This document shows positions 44,805 through 53,404 of a DNA stretch of 64,000 nt, piece by piece. The notes under the pieces are model-generated. The model was not told the DNA's origin. It was given only the letters and a program-made list of their open reading frames with translations, and did no database searches. Each line of letters begins with the position of its first letter. Positions within the stretch are counted from its first letter, which is position 1. The position numbers and the translations under genes are program-made. The stretch lies in the NCBI RefSeq assembly GCF_900167975.1, contig NZ_FUZU01000002.1, positions 565,501 through 629,500 of the forward strand, in the 5' to 3' direction. Source of the DNA: Ohtaekwangia koreensis (lineage in GTDB: Bacteria; Bacteroidota; Bacteroidia; Cytophagales; Cyclobacteriaceae).

Positions 44805-44833
44805 ACTTCTAAAACTTAATCCTGGTCAGAATT

Positions 44834-45616
44834 CTATGCAGCCTTCTGAATATTTTCAATGCTGATTTCTTTGCGTTTCGCCAATTGAATGATATTCAAC
44901 TTGTCCAACACTCTAATAACAATATAGGTTGGGTCGATTTCATGCCAGCGAATGCCACCGAAGTTTGCACGTCCACCATTTTTATGGTGATTGTTGTGAT
45001 AACTTTCTCCCATCATCAGAAAATCAACTGGCAAGAAATTTTTAGAAGTATCACCTACTTCAAAATTTCTATATCCGTATTTGTGGGCAAACCAATTGAT
45101 GATTGCTCCATGAATAGGAGTCATTAAAAAATGAATCGGCAATAAAAGCCATAGCCACCAGGTTGCAGCGGTAGTGAATTGTATGTAGATGGCAGTATAG
45201 ATCGATGCCCAGAAAATACGTGACGGCCACGAACGAGCAAATTTGTCAAACGCTTCCCACTCAGGTACACCTTCAGTGAAACGTTTTTCAATAACAATTT
45301 TTCGATTTGCTATATCAGAATAGATAGTTTTAGTCTTCCACATCATATTCCAGATAGTCTCATCATACTTGGGAGAGTGTGGATCATCCTCAGTATCTGC
45401 AAATGCATGATGCATGCGATGCATAACTCCATAGCCATAAGGACTTAAGTAATTGGCACCTTGGAAAATCCACGTCAGGATAAAAAATATCTTTTCTGTG
45501 AATTTGTTCATTGTAAACGCTTTATGCGAAGCGTAACGGTGGAGAAAAAACGTCTGGAAAAAAAGGGATAAGTACCAGTGCGCAATAAAAAATGCAAAAA
45601 TGACAATCATGTGCAA
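44834..45616 (-). CDS. Fatty-acid desaturase (short form)
   Basis: A 260-residue membrane di-iron desaturase. Three histidine boxes are visible: HRYASH (26-31), HRMHH (66-70) and HNNHH (207-211). Several hydrophobic helices flank them. It is shorter than the second desaturase at 46.5 kb and lacks its N-terminal extension. The likely role is introducing double bonds into membrane acyl chains. ATG codons at 45616 and 45610 are both possible starts. It is transcribed in the same direction as the neighbouring ECF sigma gene, 100 bp downstream of it. Confidence 0.88.
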   Translation of the reverse strand: MHMIVIFAFFIAHWYLSLFFQTFFLHRYASHKAFTMNKFTEKIFFILTWIFQGANYLSPYGYGVMHRMHHAFADTEDDPHSPKYDETIWNMMWKTKTIYSDIANRKIVIEKRFTEGVPEWEAFDKFARSWPSRIFWASIYTAIYIQFTTAATWWLWLLLPIHFLMTPIHGAIINWFAHKYGYRNFEVGDTSKNFLPVDFLMMGESYHNNHHKNGGRANFGGIRWHEIDPTYIVIRVLDKLNIIQLAKRKEISIENIQKAA

Positions 45617-45716
45617 ATTGGTTGTAGTAAAAACTATTTAATGTTAAGGCTCTTTTCAGCCCATGATCTGTAAGACAAGTTCGAAGAAGTTTTGTGACAG
45701 GATTTAAAAATAAAAA

Positions 45717-46313
45717 TCAGAATTTTTTGCTGATGGCTGTATTGATGTCTTTTTTCAACTCTTGAATAAGGTCTGATGCGTTACCAAAATGGCAGGCGTT
45801 ACGAAAACTTTCGAGGAATTTTGATGTGTCAGGAAGATCTATCTTTGAGGTCTCTTCATTTAATTTCTTTTTTGCGCGAAAAAATAATTGCCGGCAATGG
45901 TCCTTTTTCTTATCGAATGTTTGCTGGAGTTCCTCGTAATCAAAATCAAAAACTTCTTTTAATAAATAAACAGCGCGTTCAAGCGGCTCGAGTTTAGCAT
46001 GAAGAACTTTAATGGCCGTATCCATATCCAGATGAGCCAGATTAGTTTCCTTGAAATGTTTAATCATCACGGAAACATTATCTATATACTCTTCCTTTTT
46101 CTTACGAAGAGAATTAAGATGATTTAAGCAATTATTCGTGACAGCACGAATTAGATATGCTTTCGTATTTTCAATTTTTTGCTGATCAATACTTAGCCAC
46201 TTTACAAAAGTTTCCTGAACAATATCTTCTGCATCTTCTTTGCAACGCACCAGGTTATAGGCGATGGTATGAAGAAGTGGTTGATATTGCGATATGATCT
46301 GTGCTTTGTTCAT
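45717..46313 (-). CDS. ECF sigma factor with short C-terminal tail
   Basis: A 198-residue sigma-70 family factor. Region 2 is at about residues 6-75 (YNLVRCKEDAEDIVQETFVKW, KAYLIRAVTNNCLNHL), and region 4 is at about 105-155 (LEPLERAVYLLKEVFDFDYEELQQTF). A tail of about 35 residues follows (SKFLESFRNACHFGNASDLIQELKKDI). It resembles the first helix of the SnoaL-type extension found in ECF41/SigJ-type factors, but the full domain is missing. No anti-sigma gene adjoins it. It lies between two desaturase genes, so a role in membrane lipid adaptation is inferred. Confidence 0.8.
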   Translation of the reverse strand: MNKAQIISQYQPLLHTIAYNLVRCKEDAEDIVQETFVKWLSIDQQKIENTKAYLIRAVTNNCLNHLNSLRKKKEEYIDNVSVMIKHFKETNLAHLDMDTAIKVLHAKLEPLERAVYLLKEVFDFDYEELQQTFDKKKDHCRQLFFRAKKKLNEETSKIDLPDTSKFLESFRNACHFGNASDLIQELKKDINTAISKKF

Positions 46314-46536
46314 TTACTAATGTGCGTCACAAAGATAAGCACCAAAATCGCGCCATCATATCCACTTGAGTAAACTATGTGGAAATAATTGACTACCACA
46401 CACTTGTTTGTATAACAAGAATTTATTACATACCTCTAAACCATAATTACAGATGGCTTATTTTTGTAATGATTTTGGATGCTGACGGTGTCCCGTGGGG
46501 TTGAATTTATTTCACGAATCTTTGTTTATAATAGTA

Positions 46537-47472
46537 ATGACGAATACAACAATTACACCTGAAGTACGCAGAAAGCCAATCCTTAGTCAGGAGGTGGCAT
46601 TTTTTGGAATGCACATTCTTCCTCTCGCAGCAATTTGGACAGGCGCTACATTATTTGACTGGATAGTATGCATCGTGCTATATATAGCGCGCATGTTTTG
46701 GGTAACGGGTGGATATCACCGTTACTTTGCACATAAATCCTATAAAACTTCACGTTGGTTTCAATTTGTAATTGCCTTTATGGCGCAAACATCAGCTCAA
46801 AAAGGAGCACTTTGGTGGGCTGCGCATCATCGCCATCATCATCGTCACAGTGATACACCGGCAGATCCTCATTCAATGAAGATTTATGGCTTCTGGTATT
46901 CGCATATCGGGTGGATTGTTGGTCCTGATTTTAAAGAGACCGATTATAAAACCATTGGTGATTATGCAAAATATCCAGAGTTAGTTTGGCTGAACAAGCA
47001 TTATCTGGTACCTCCAACAATTCTCGCCCTCACGGTGATGGCACTTGGTGGTATCGTGAACGGAGGAAGTATTTTGGCCATGTTTACAACGGCTGGATTC
47101 TCTACATTGTTTATTGGTTTCTTTTTGAGTACGATTCTCCTCTACCATGGAACGTTCTCTATCAATTCAATCATGCACAAGTTTGGTACACAACGTTATG
47201 AATCAAATGATGAGTCGCGTAATAGTATCTGGTTAGCATTATTGACATTAGGAGAAGGCTGGCATAACAATCACCATTACTATGAAGTGTCAGCACGCCA
47301 GGGTTTTTTCTGGTGGGAAGTAGACATCACGTACTATATACTTAGGAGCTTTCAGGCGGTAGGTCTCATTTCAGAATTAAGAGAGGTGCCCAAGCATATT
47401 AAGCATTCAAAAAACAAACAGCATGCACTCGAACTTCGAAAGGAGTTCGAATCTTTGAAAAAATCTGCATGA
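46537..47472 (+). CDS. Acyl-CoA desaturase (delta-9-like)
   Basis: A 311-residue membrane desaturase from ATG 46537. A GTG 42 bp upstream would give a longer, atypical N-terminus. Histidine boxes are HRYFAH (61-66), HHRHHH (97-102) and HNNHH (243-247), with two pairs of hydrophobic helices between them. The pattern GGYHRYFAHKSYKTSR and GEGWHNNHHYYE matches stearoyl-CoA-type desaturases. A TAnnTTTG box (46459-46466) lies upstream but has no clear -33 partner. It is divergent from the ECF sigma gene and upstream of two tRNA genes. Confidence 0.9.
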   Translation: MTNTTITPEVRRKPILSQEVAFFGMHILPLAAIWTGATLFDWIVCIVLYIARMFWVTGGYHRYFAHKSYKTSRWFQFVIAFMAQTSAQKGALWWAAHHRHHHRHSDTPADPHSMKIYGFWYSHIGWIVGPDFKETDYKTIGDYAKYPELVWLNKHYLVPPTILALTVMALGGIVNGGSILAMFTTAGFSTLFIGFFLSTILLYHGTFSINSIMHKFGTQRYESNDESRNSIWLALLTLGEGWHNNHHYYEVSARQGFFWWEVDITYYILRSFQAVGLISELREVPKHIKHSKNKQHALELRKEFESLKKSA

Positions 47473-47485
47473 TCATCTAAGAAGA

Positions 47486-47516
47486 TTTGGAAATTTAGGA
47501 TTCCGCTTTAAATTTG
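47486..47516 (+). promoter_or_regulatory. Bacteroidota-type promoter of tRNA-Gly
   Basis: TTTG (47486-47489), 19 bp, then TAAATTTG (47509-47516) is an exact match with the same spacing as at tRNA-Phe. The tRNA begins 31 bp after the -7 box. Confidence 0.75.
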
Positions 47517-47547
47517 CACTCCCTTAGCGAATCAAGGGGCCAAATAA

Positions 47548-47621
<74 letters not shown>

Positions 47622-47661
47622 TTCTAATCTTCCAGGTCTACTTGGAGTGATTAAAAGAAAC

Positions 47662-47692
47662 AAAAAAGTGTGAGATCCCTCACACTTTTTTA
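47662..47692 (+). terminator. Intrinsic terminator after tRNA-Gly
   Basis: A 12-bp stem (47663-47674 with 47679-47690) has loop ATCC and a T-run. It separates tRNA-Gly from tRNA-Leu. Confidence 0.8.
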
Positions 47693-47737
47693 TTTAACAC
47701 CAAAGTCCCGATTAGCAATACCTTGTTAATAGGAACT

Positions 47738-47823
47738 GCCCTGGTGGTGGAATTGGTAGACACGCAGGACTTAAAATCCTGTGGCTAGTAATAGCTGTGC
47801 GGGTTCAAGTCCCGCCCGGGGTA
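47738..47823 (+). tRNA. tRNA-Leu (anticodon TAA)
   Basis: An 86-nt class II tRNA with a long variable arm. The acceptor GCCCTGG pairs with CCGGGGT (two wobble pairs). The anticodon loop CTTAAAA has TAA at 47772-47774. The T-arm is GCGGGTTCAAGTCCCGC. No encoded CCA. Confidence 0.95.
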
Positions 47824-47861
47824 CAAAGGACAGGTGAATCACCTGTCCTTTGTTATTTTCT
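47824..47861 (+). terminator. Intrinsic terminator after tRNA-Leu
   Basis: A perfect 13-bp stem (47824-47836 with 47840-47852) has loop AAT and is followed by a T-rich tail. It begins at the base after the tRNA. Confidence 0.85.
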
Positions 47862-48704
47862 ATAATCTCCTTCGACCTCACTAACATCCTATTCACTACG
47901 CAGAAGCTGTCCCTATTGGCATTTTACATCTTGCGTGACGATAATCATAAGCCAACTCTGCATTTTGCACAGCACCAGAATTAACGTGATGGTATGTTTA
48001 AGTATATATCGAGCATTATGTGCATTATTATGAATCACATTCAGCTATAATTTCCTCTGAAAACAAAAGACCACACTATAAATCCAAAGCAAAATTCTTT
48101 TCATGCTCGTCAAAAGGGTTGTACTTTTTTGCGGAGATATGAATTTTTTTGGAAAGCCTGACCACAAACTATATTCTACACTTCTAAAGTAGAAATATGA
48201 AATGGACAATAGCATCAGGAGTATAAATCCTAGAAGTAAATAAATTATTCTTTTAAAATTATCCTGGGTGATAGCCCGACTGCTTCATGCGGCTCACACA
48301 CTATATCGTAATCTTCATCGATAGTATTTTCAACTCATCTTCGATGTGTAAAAAAATGTATACAACATTTTGCGATTAATAAGAATTGGACAATGCCGTT
48401 GTCTCATTTCAACAGAGTAATTTTTTCAACACACTGATCGTTGATACCCTGTTGATTTATAGAAAGTTTTCTTTAAATGATTTACCAAGGTATATAATAA
48501 GATGCATGGGATTGTGCATTGAGCTACTCATTTAATTATACTCTCTACATGTCTGTGGAGTAAGCTTAGTATTTAAAATAGTTATGCCCATGTAAGTCAT
48601 AGGGTATATCGACTGAAAAAAAGTGTTCTGACAAGAATACTTTTGTGCAATCAAAATCAGCAAGGTGCTGATAGATACTTAAATACAAAACCTATGTCTT
48701 GATA
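47862..48704. other. 843-bp stretch with no gene seen
   Basis: No credible reading frame, RNA gene or mobile-element end is visible in this AT-rich stretch between tRNA-Leu and a T9SS cargo gene. There are many stops in all frames. I found no direct repeat of the tRNA-Leu 3' end that would mark an integration site. It may hold regulatory sequence for the downstream gene or the decayed remains of one. Confidence 0.6.
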
Positions 48705-51197
48705 ATGAAAGTAAAATCGATGTTGAAATTTGTCTTAGTGGTGGTTGCTTCTTTTTTGGTACATTTTTCATGGGCTCAGAACTGTAACTGTAAGTATACA
48801 ATTAAGTTGAGCGAGACGAATGTGGATGGTAAAAGCTTATCGATTAAACCTGGCGATGTGGTGTGTATTCAAGCCGGTACCAGAGGTGTATTAAGACTCG
48901 CAAATTTTCAAGGAACAGCATCAAACCCCATCATCATTCAAAATTGTGGAGGTTTGGTTAACATCGAGAATACTGATAAAAACTATGCCGTGTGGGTATC
49001 GACTAGCCGGTATTTTAAAATAACGGGTACGGGTGGCGGAAGCAGCGCATATGGCATCCGTTGTAAAACGACAAAAGACGGTTCGAATGCTCTTGTTGTA
49101 AGTGATCTAAGTTCTGACGTAGAGATAGATCACGTTGAGGTTGCCGGCTCTGGTTTCTCAGGGATAATGGCAAAGACCGATCCGCGGTGTGACCTTACTG
49201 CAAATCGTGGACGCTTCACAATGTATAATGTTTCTGTTCATGATAACTACGTTCACGATGTAAAAGGAGAGGGACTTTATATAGGAAATTCATTCTATGA
49301 TGGCTGGACCGGTAACAGCTCCTGCAACGGAACTACACTTTATCCGCATGACATTATAGGATGTAAAATATATAAGAACGTAATTAAGCGAACTGGTGCT
49401 GAAGGTATCCAGGTTGGCGCAGCGTCATCGGGGTGTGCTATTTATAATAACAGTGTTGAATTTTTCGGGCAGGATCCCTTTGCGAACTATCAGAATAACG
49501 GTATTCAGATTGGTCTCGGAACAGGAGGTTTGCTATATAACAATATAGTTAAAACAGGTCCCGGTAATGGTATACTTATACAAGGTAAAGGCGACAATAA
49601 AATATTCAACAATATTGTTGTGGGCGCTGGCAGTAACGGTATATACTGTGATGATGCAACGATGACTGGCACACTCGGTCCTGGATTTTCATTCCTTAAT
49701 AATACCATAATCACTCCGGGAGGAGACGGTTTAAAGATCGCCGCAGAACGTGTCAACATGAATCACTTTATCAACAACATAGTGATAAAGCCGGGCTCAG
49801 GTAAATATGTGAACAAGGTACACCCAACAGTAAAGTTGACAGAGGCGAATAATTACTATAGTTCAAACATTGCTGATGCTAAATTTGTCAATGCAGCAGT
49901 TTTCGATTATCACCTTTTAAGTACATCTCCGGCCCTTAATAAAGGTGCAGTGGTTTCCGGTGTAACTGCCGATTATGATGGCAAAGCAAGACCAGCCGGT
50001 GGAGTATATGATATAGGTGCATTTGAATTGCAGACTACATCGGGTAACGTTGCTCCCAAGGCAAATGCGGGTGCAGATAAAACAATAACGCTTCCCACAG
50101 TAAGCGTTTCTATTGCCGGTACAGCAAGTGATTCGGACGGATCGATTACGTCATATGCCTGGACTAAAGTAAGCGGTCCGGCTGCTACTTTATCGGGAAT
50201 AACAACGGCAACGCTTTCAGCCTCAGCTTTAGTAGTAGGCTCTTATACTTTCCGTTTAACGGTAAAGGACAACGCGGGGGCTACTGCTTCCGATGATGTG
50301 GTGGTTACGGTATCAAGCTCAACAACAAAACCTCCCGCCTCTACAACACCTGTCGTTATATATAGGGTCAATACGGGCGGTAGTACTATAGGCGCAAGTC
50401 CTATGAACTGGTCATCTGATAAGCAAGCCGCCAAATCTAAATACCTGGCAAGCGGATGTGCAAACTATACGTCAGGTGGTTCATCATGGACCGGAGCAAA
50501 CAATACAGGAGCACCAAACAATCTCTTTGGTCCGAATCGTTACTCTCCTGATTATGGGGGAACTACTATGCAATGGAATTTTCCGGTTCAAAGTGGTACC
50601 TACCAGGTAAATCTTTACTTCGCCGAAAGTCCCTATACGGGCGGTGTAAGAAAATCAGGAGGCCGTGTGTTTCACATCAATGCCGAGAACACCCGCAGAT
50701 TGAGCAATATAGATATATATGCTGAAGCAGGGATGAAGGCGCTAAAAAGACAATTCGAAGTAACCGTAACAGATGGGACACTTGATCTTGATTTCATACG
50801 GTCGGTTGGTAACCCTCAGGTAAACGGCATTGAAATTATAGCGCTGACAGCTCAAAGCTCAACAACAACTGCGCGTATAGCATCTGAAGAATCTGAGGAG
50901 GGGGAAGTTCAATCCGAAGAAGCATCACAGGACTCAACAGAAATTTCTACCATAGCGAATGTACAGGTTAGTCCAAATCCGTTTACAGATAGATTGAGCC
51001 TGACACTGGATTCGGAAAGTAGAAATGTATCTGTCCAATTGCAGGATATGAGTGGAGCGACCGTTCTACAAGAAGTAAAGGAGAATGTTTCGGGCGTAAC
51101 GATTGACTTTACAACTACACAAATTCCGAATGGAATATATATCATTACGGTGAATGTAGATGGTAAAATTTCCAAACAACGTCTTATAAAAAAATAG
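48705..51197 (+). CDS. T9SS cargo with beta-helix, PKD and malectin-like domains
   Basis: An 830-residue secreted protein from ATG 48705 (a TTG two codons earlier is unlikely). Residues about 1-23 form a signal peptide (FSWAQ end). A right-handed beta-helix region (about 25-445) is followed by a PKD-like domain (about 450-540, NAGADKTITLPTVSVSIAG ... YTFRLTVKDNAGATASDDVVVTV). A malectin-like domain (about 550-715, WNFPVQSGTYQVNLYFAE) comes next, then an acidic linker, and a T9SS type A sorting tail at the end (VSPNPFTDRLSLTL ... GIYIITVNVDGKISKQRLIKK). The plan suggests a polysaccharide-binding or -degrading surface protein. No catalytic residues could be assigned. Confidence 0.85.
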   Translation: MKVKSMLKFVLVVVASFLVHFSWAQNCNCKYTIKLSETNVDGKSLSIKPGDVVCIQAGTRGVLRLANFQGTASNPIIIQNCGGLVNIENTDKNYAVWVSTSRYFKITGTGGGSSAYGIRCKTTKDGSNALVVSDLSSDVEIDHVEVAGSGFSGIMAKTDPRCDLTANRGRFTMYNVSVHDNYVHDVKGEGLYIGNSFYDGWTGNSSCNGTTLYPHDIIGCKIYKNVIKRTGAEGIQVGAASSGCAIYNNSVEFFGQDPFANYQNNGIQIGLGTGGLLYNNIVKTGPGNGILIQGKGDNKIFNNIVVGAGSNGIYCDDATMTGTLGPGFSFLNNTIITPGGDGLKIAAERVNMNHFINNIVIKPGSGKYVNKVHPTVKLTEANNYYSSNIADAKFVNAAVFDYHLLSTSPALNKGAVVSGVTADYDGKARPAGGVYDIGAFELQTTSGNVAPKANAGADKTITLPTVSVSIAGTASDSDGSITSYAWTKVSGPAATLSGITTATLSASALVVGSYTFRLTVKDNAGATASDDVVVTVSSSTTKPPASTTPVVIYRVNTGGSTIGASPMNWSSDKQAAKSKYLASGCANYTSGGSSWTGANNTGAPNNLFGPNRYSPDYGGTTMQWNFPVQSGTYQVNLYFAESPYTGGVRKSGGRVFHINAENTRRLSNIDIYAEAGMKALKRQFEVTVTDGTLDLDFIRSVGNPQVNGIEIIALTAQSSTTTARIASEESEEGEVQSEEASQDSTEISTIANVQVSPNPFTDRLSLTLDSESRNVSVQLQDMSGATVLQEVKENVSGVTIDFTTTQIPNGIYIITVNVDGKISKQRLIKK

Positions 51198-51220
51198 GTT
51201 ATAGGTATAGTGAAAATTGA

Positions 51221-51250
51221 GAGAGGTTGTCGCGAGACAACCTTTTTTCT
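51221..51250. terminator. Intrinsic terminator between convergent genes
   Basis: A stem of 8 bp (51224-51231 with 51236-51243) has a GCGA loop and is followed by a T-run on the plus strand. It ends the T9SS cargo gene just before the convergent oxidoreductase. Confidence 0.8.
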
Positions 51251-52537
51251 TTATACCGGATTTTCGAGCAGCATCTTTTTAGCAACTGTTGTTCCACTGG
51301 CCAAGGCTGCTTCTACAGTGCCCATCTCTGCTCCACTATAAAAAGCTTCACCTGCAAAATATAGTGTATGGCTTATGGGTTGCGATAATACTTCCAACGC
51401 TGAGGATGTATTTACTGTTTTATAGGCGTATGCTCCTCTGGAAAATGGATCGGCTACCCAGTTGAGGACACGCATAGCTTTGACCTGGTATTTAAGCTGG
51501 TGAATAGTGCAGCCAAATATATAGCTCAGCGATTCAACGGCTTCCTGTAATAGGGCTTCATCATCTTTTTGATCATCCAGTGCCTTAGGCCCTGCGAGCC
51601 ACCCGGTTAATAAAGGTATAGGAACAGGATGCTGTGTCCACCATGTAGGAATGGATGCATCTGAAAAGATAAAATTTAAATTCGGCATCGACCGATACGG
51701 TTGAGAATTTTTCTGTTCCCAGAATGCTTCTTTAAATTCAACCAGGAATTTTATAACGCCACCGGTCTGTATAGCATGAATCGATTTCATATGCTTTTCG
51801 ATGGAGGGAGTAATTTTGATACTTCCGCACTTTAAGACAGCGGGCGGTATAGTGATCAATATCTTTTTGGAGATATAGCGTTCGCCTTGTCGCGTGGTTA
51901 CTTCAACAGATCCTGCTTTCCATTGGATATACTGCACTTCATTTTCAAAATGAAATGCGACACCTTGCTTGCGGCACTCTTGTAATAGAAAGTCTATCAA
52001 TAAAAAATATCCACCTCTAGGACGGTAGCCTGTCAGGTTTTCTTCACTACTCCATTCTTCGCGCAAGGCAAGAGCGCTTGCCTGATTCGCATCGGCTGCA
52101 TCATATCCCTGTACAAAACGAATTATAGCATTACGAAGCGACTCGTATTTTTGTTCTTGAAAGTGTTGATCCAGAAATTCAGCGATACTCATGTCGTGTT
52201 TAAGCTGCTTCAGTTTTTCTAAAAACTCTTCCCATTCCTCAGGGAACATATCACCTTCTTCCAGCTTTCCTTTAATTACATTCCAGGTTGCTCCATCACT
52301 TTCGTAAAATGAGATGTTTGCTTCTTTCAGTAACGAAGTTGTATACGGGAGACTGCCATGTATAAATTCTGCACCGGCTTCTACGGGTATTGAAAATTCT
52401 TGCTCATGCAGCGTGTTGATTCTTCCTCCGGCACGCGGCCGGGCTTCCAATACAGTTACAGATTTACCCTCCTTGCTTGCCACTCGCGCTGCGGTGAGGC
52501 CGGCAGCACCAGCCCCTATAATAATGATATCAGTCAT
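51251..52537 (-). CDS. Flavin-containing amine oxidase family protein
   Basis: A 428-residue FAD oxidoreductase. The N-terminal dinucleotide fold is IIIGAGAAGLTAARVA (G8, G10, G13) followed by VLEARPRAGGRI, the typical GG motif of the monoamine oxidase family. The C-terminal FAD-site segment is TLYFAGEAFYSGAEMGTVEAALASG (about residues 391-415). It probably oxidises an amine or a related compound, but the substrate is unknown. It is divergent from the glycosylase gene with 71 bp between starts. Confidence 0.88.
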   Translation of the reverse strand: MTDIIIIGAGAAGLTAARVASKEGKSVTVLEARPRAGGRINTLHEQEFSIPVEAGAEFIHGSLPYTTSLLKEANISFYESDGATWNVIKGKLEEGDMFPEEWEEFLEKLKQLKHDMSIAEFLDQHFQEQKYESLRNAIIRFVQGYDAADANQASALALREEWSSEENLTGYRPRGGYFLLIDFLLQECRKQGVAFHFENEVQYIQWKAGSVEVTTRQGERYISKKILITIPPAVLKCGSIKITPSIEKHMKSIHAIQTGGVIKFLVEFKEAFWEQKNSQPYRSMPNLNFIFSDASIPTWWTQHPVPIPLLTGWLAGPKALDDQKDDEALLQEAVESLSYIFGCTIHQLKYQVKAMRVLNWVADPFSRGAYAYKTVNTSSALEVLSQPISHTLYFAGEAFYSGAEMGTVEAALASGTTVAKKMLLENPV

Positions 52538-52608
52538 AAAGAGTATCTTTTAAAAACCACGCCAATGAAAGCAATAAAATAAGGCATAAGTTTTTAATAA
52601 TTTTTTAT

Positions 52609-53400
52609 ATGCCTGAATTGCCAGAAGTAGAAAACTTCAAGAACTATATCGATGAGACATCACTTCATCAGAAAATAGCTGCGATACAAATTGCAGCGCC
52701 TGAGCTATTGATAAACACTACTATAGATATACTTCGTGATACACTAACCGGAAATGCGTTTGAAGATACATTTCGGCATGGAAAGTTTTTGTTTATAAGA
52801 CTTCAGAAAAATGGATTTCTGATGTTACACTTCGGAATGACAGGTGATTTGCTCTATTATACTCCTGATAAAAAATATCCGAAAGTATATGTGCTTCTGA
52901 TACAGTTTGAAAATGGAAGGAACTTGGCATTTTCAGATCAACGCAGGTTGGGAAAAATAGGACTTGTAAAAAATGTTGAGTCCTTTATTGAAGACCGTGG
53001 TTATGGTAAAGATGCTTTGAAGATTTCTCTGGAGGAATTTATAGTGCTTTTTCAAAAGAGAAGAGTGGCAATTAAAACGGCACTTATGAATCAAAAAATT
53101 GTAGCGGGAGTGGGTAATGAATTCTCAGACGAAATTCTTTTTCAATCGAAAGTACACCCCGAAAGTAAATCCAATGTTTTGCCGCTCGAAAAGCTAAAAG
53201 AAATTTATCAGCACATGCTTGCTATACTTCAGGAAGCTATAGAACAAAATGCAGATCGAAATAAATTGGAACATTATTTTTTTCTCGATCACCGAAAGGA
53301 AGGATTGAAGTGCCCCGAATGCAAAGGTGAAACAAAGCTCAGAACTATAGGAGGGCGATCATCCTACTTTTGCCCTTCCTGTCAGAAATTATATACGTGA
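52609..53400 (+). CDS. Fpg/Nei family DNA glycosylase
   Basis: A 263-residue bifunctional DNA glycosylase/AP lyase that removes oxidised bases. The N-terminal catalytic PELPEVE gives the proline nucleophile P2 (after Met removal) and E3. The C-terminal zinc finger CPECKG ... CPSCQKLY is at about residues 236-262. PELPEVE is the Fpg (MutM) form rather than the Nei form, but the middle part is divergent and I leave the symbol open. It is convergent with the DUF6427 gene, with 4 bp between stops. Confidence 0.9.
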   Translation: MPELPEVENFKNYIDETSLHQKIAAIQIAAPELLINTTIDILRDTLTGNAFEDTFRHGKFLFIRLQKNGFLMLHFGMTGDLLYYTPDKKYPKVYVLLIQFENGRNLAFSDQRRLGKIGLVKNVESFIEDRGYGKDALKISLEEFIVLFQKRRVAIKTALMNQKIVAGVGNEFSDEILFQSKVHPESKSNVLPLEKLKEIYQHMLAILQEAIEQNADRNKLEHYFFLDHRKEGLKCPECKGETKLRTIGGRSSYFCPSCQKLYT

Positions 53401-53404
53401 TCCG

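Noticed and set aside
47738-48704. Integration site (att) at tRNA-Leu
   Set aside because: I found no direct repeat of the tRNA 3' end and no integrase gene in the window.
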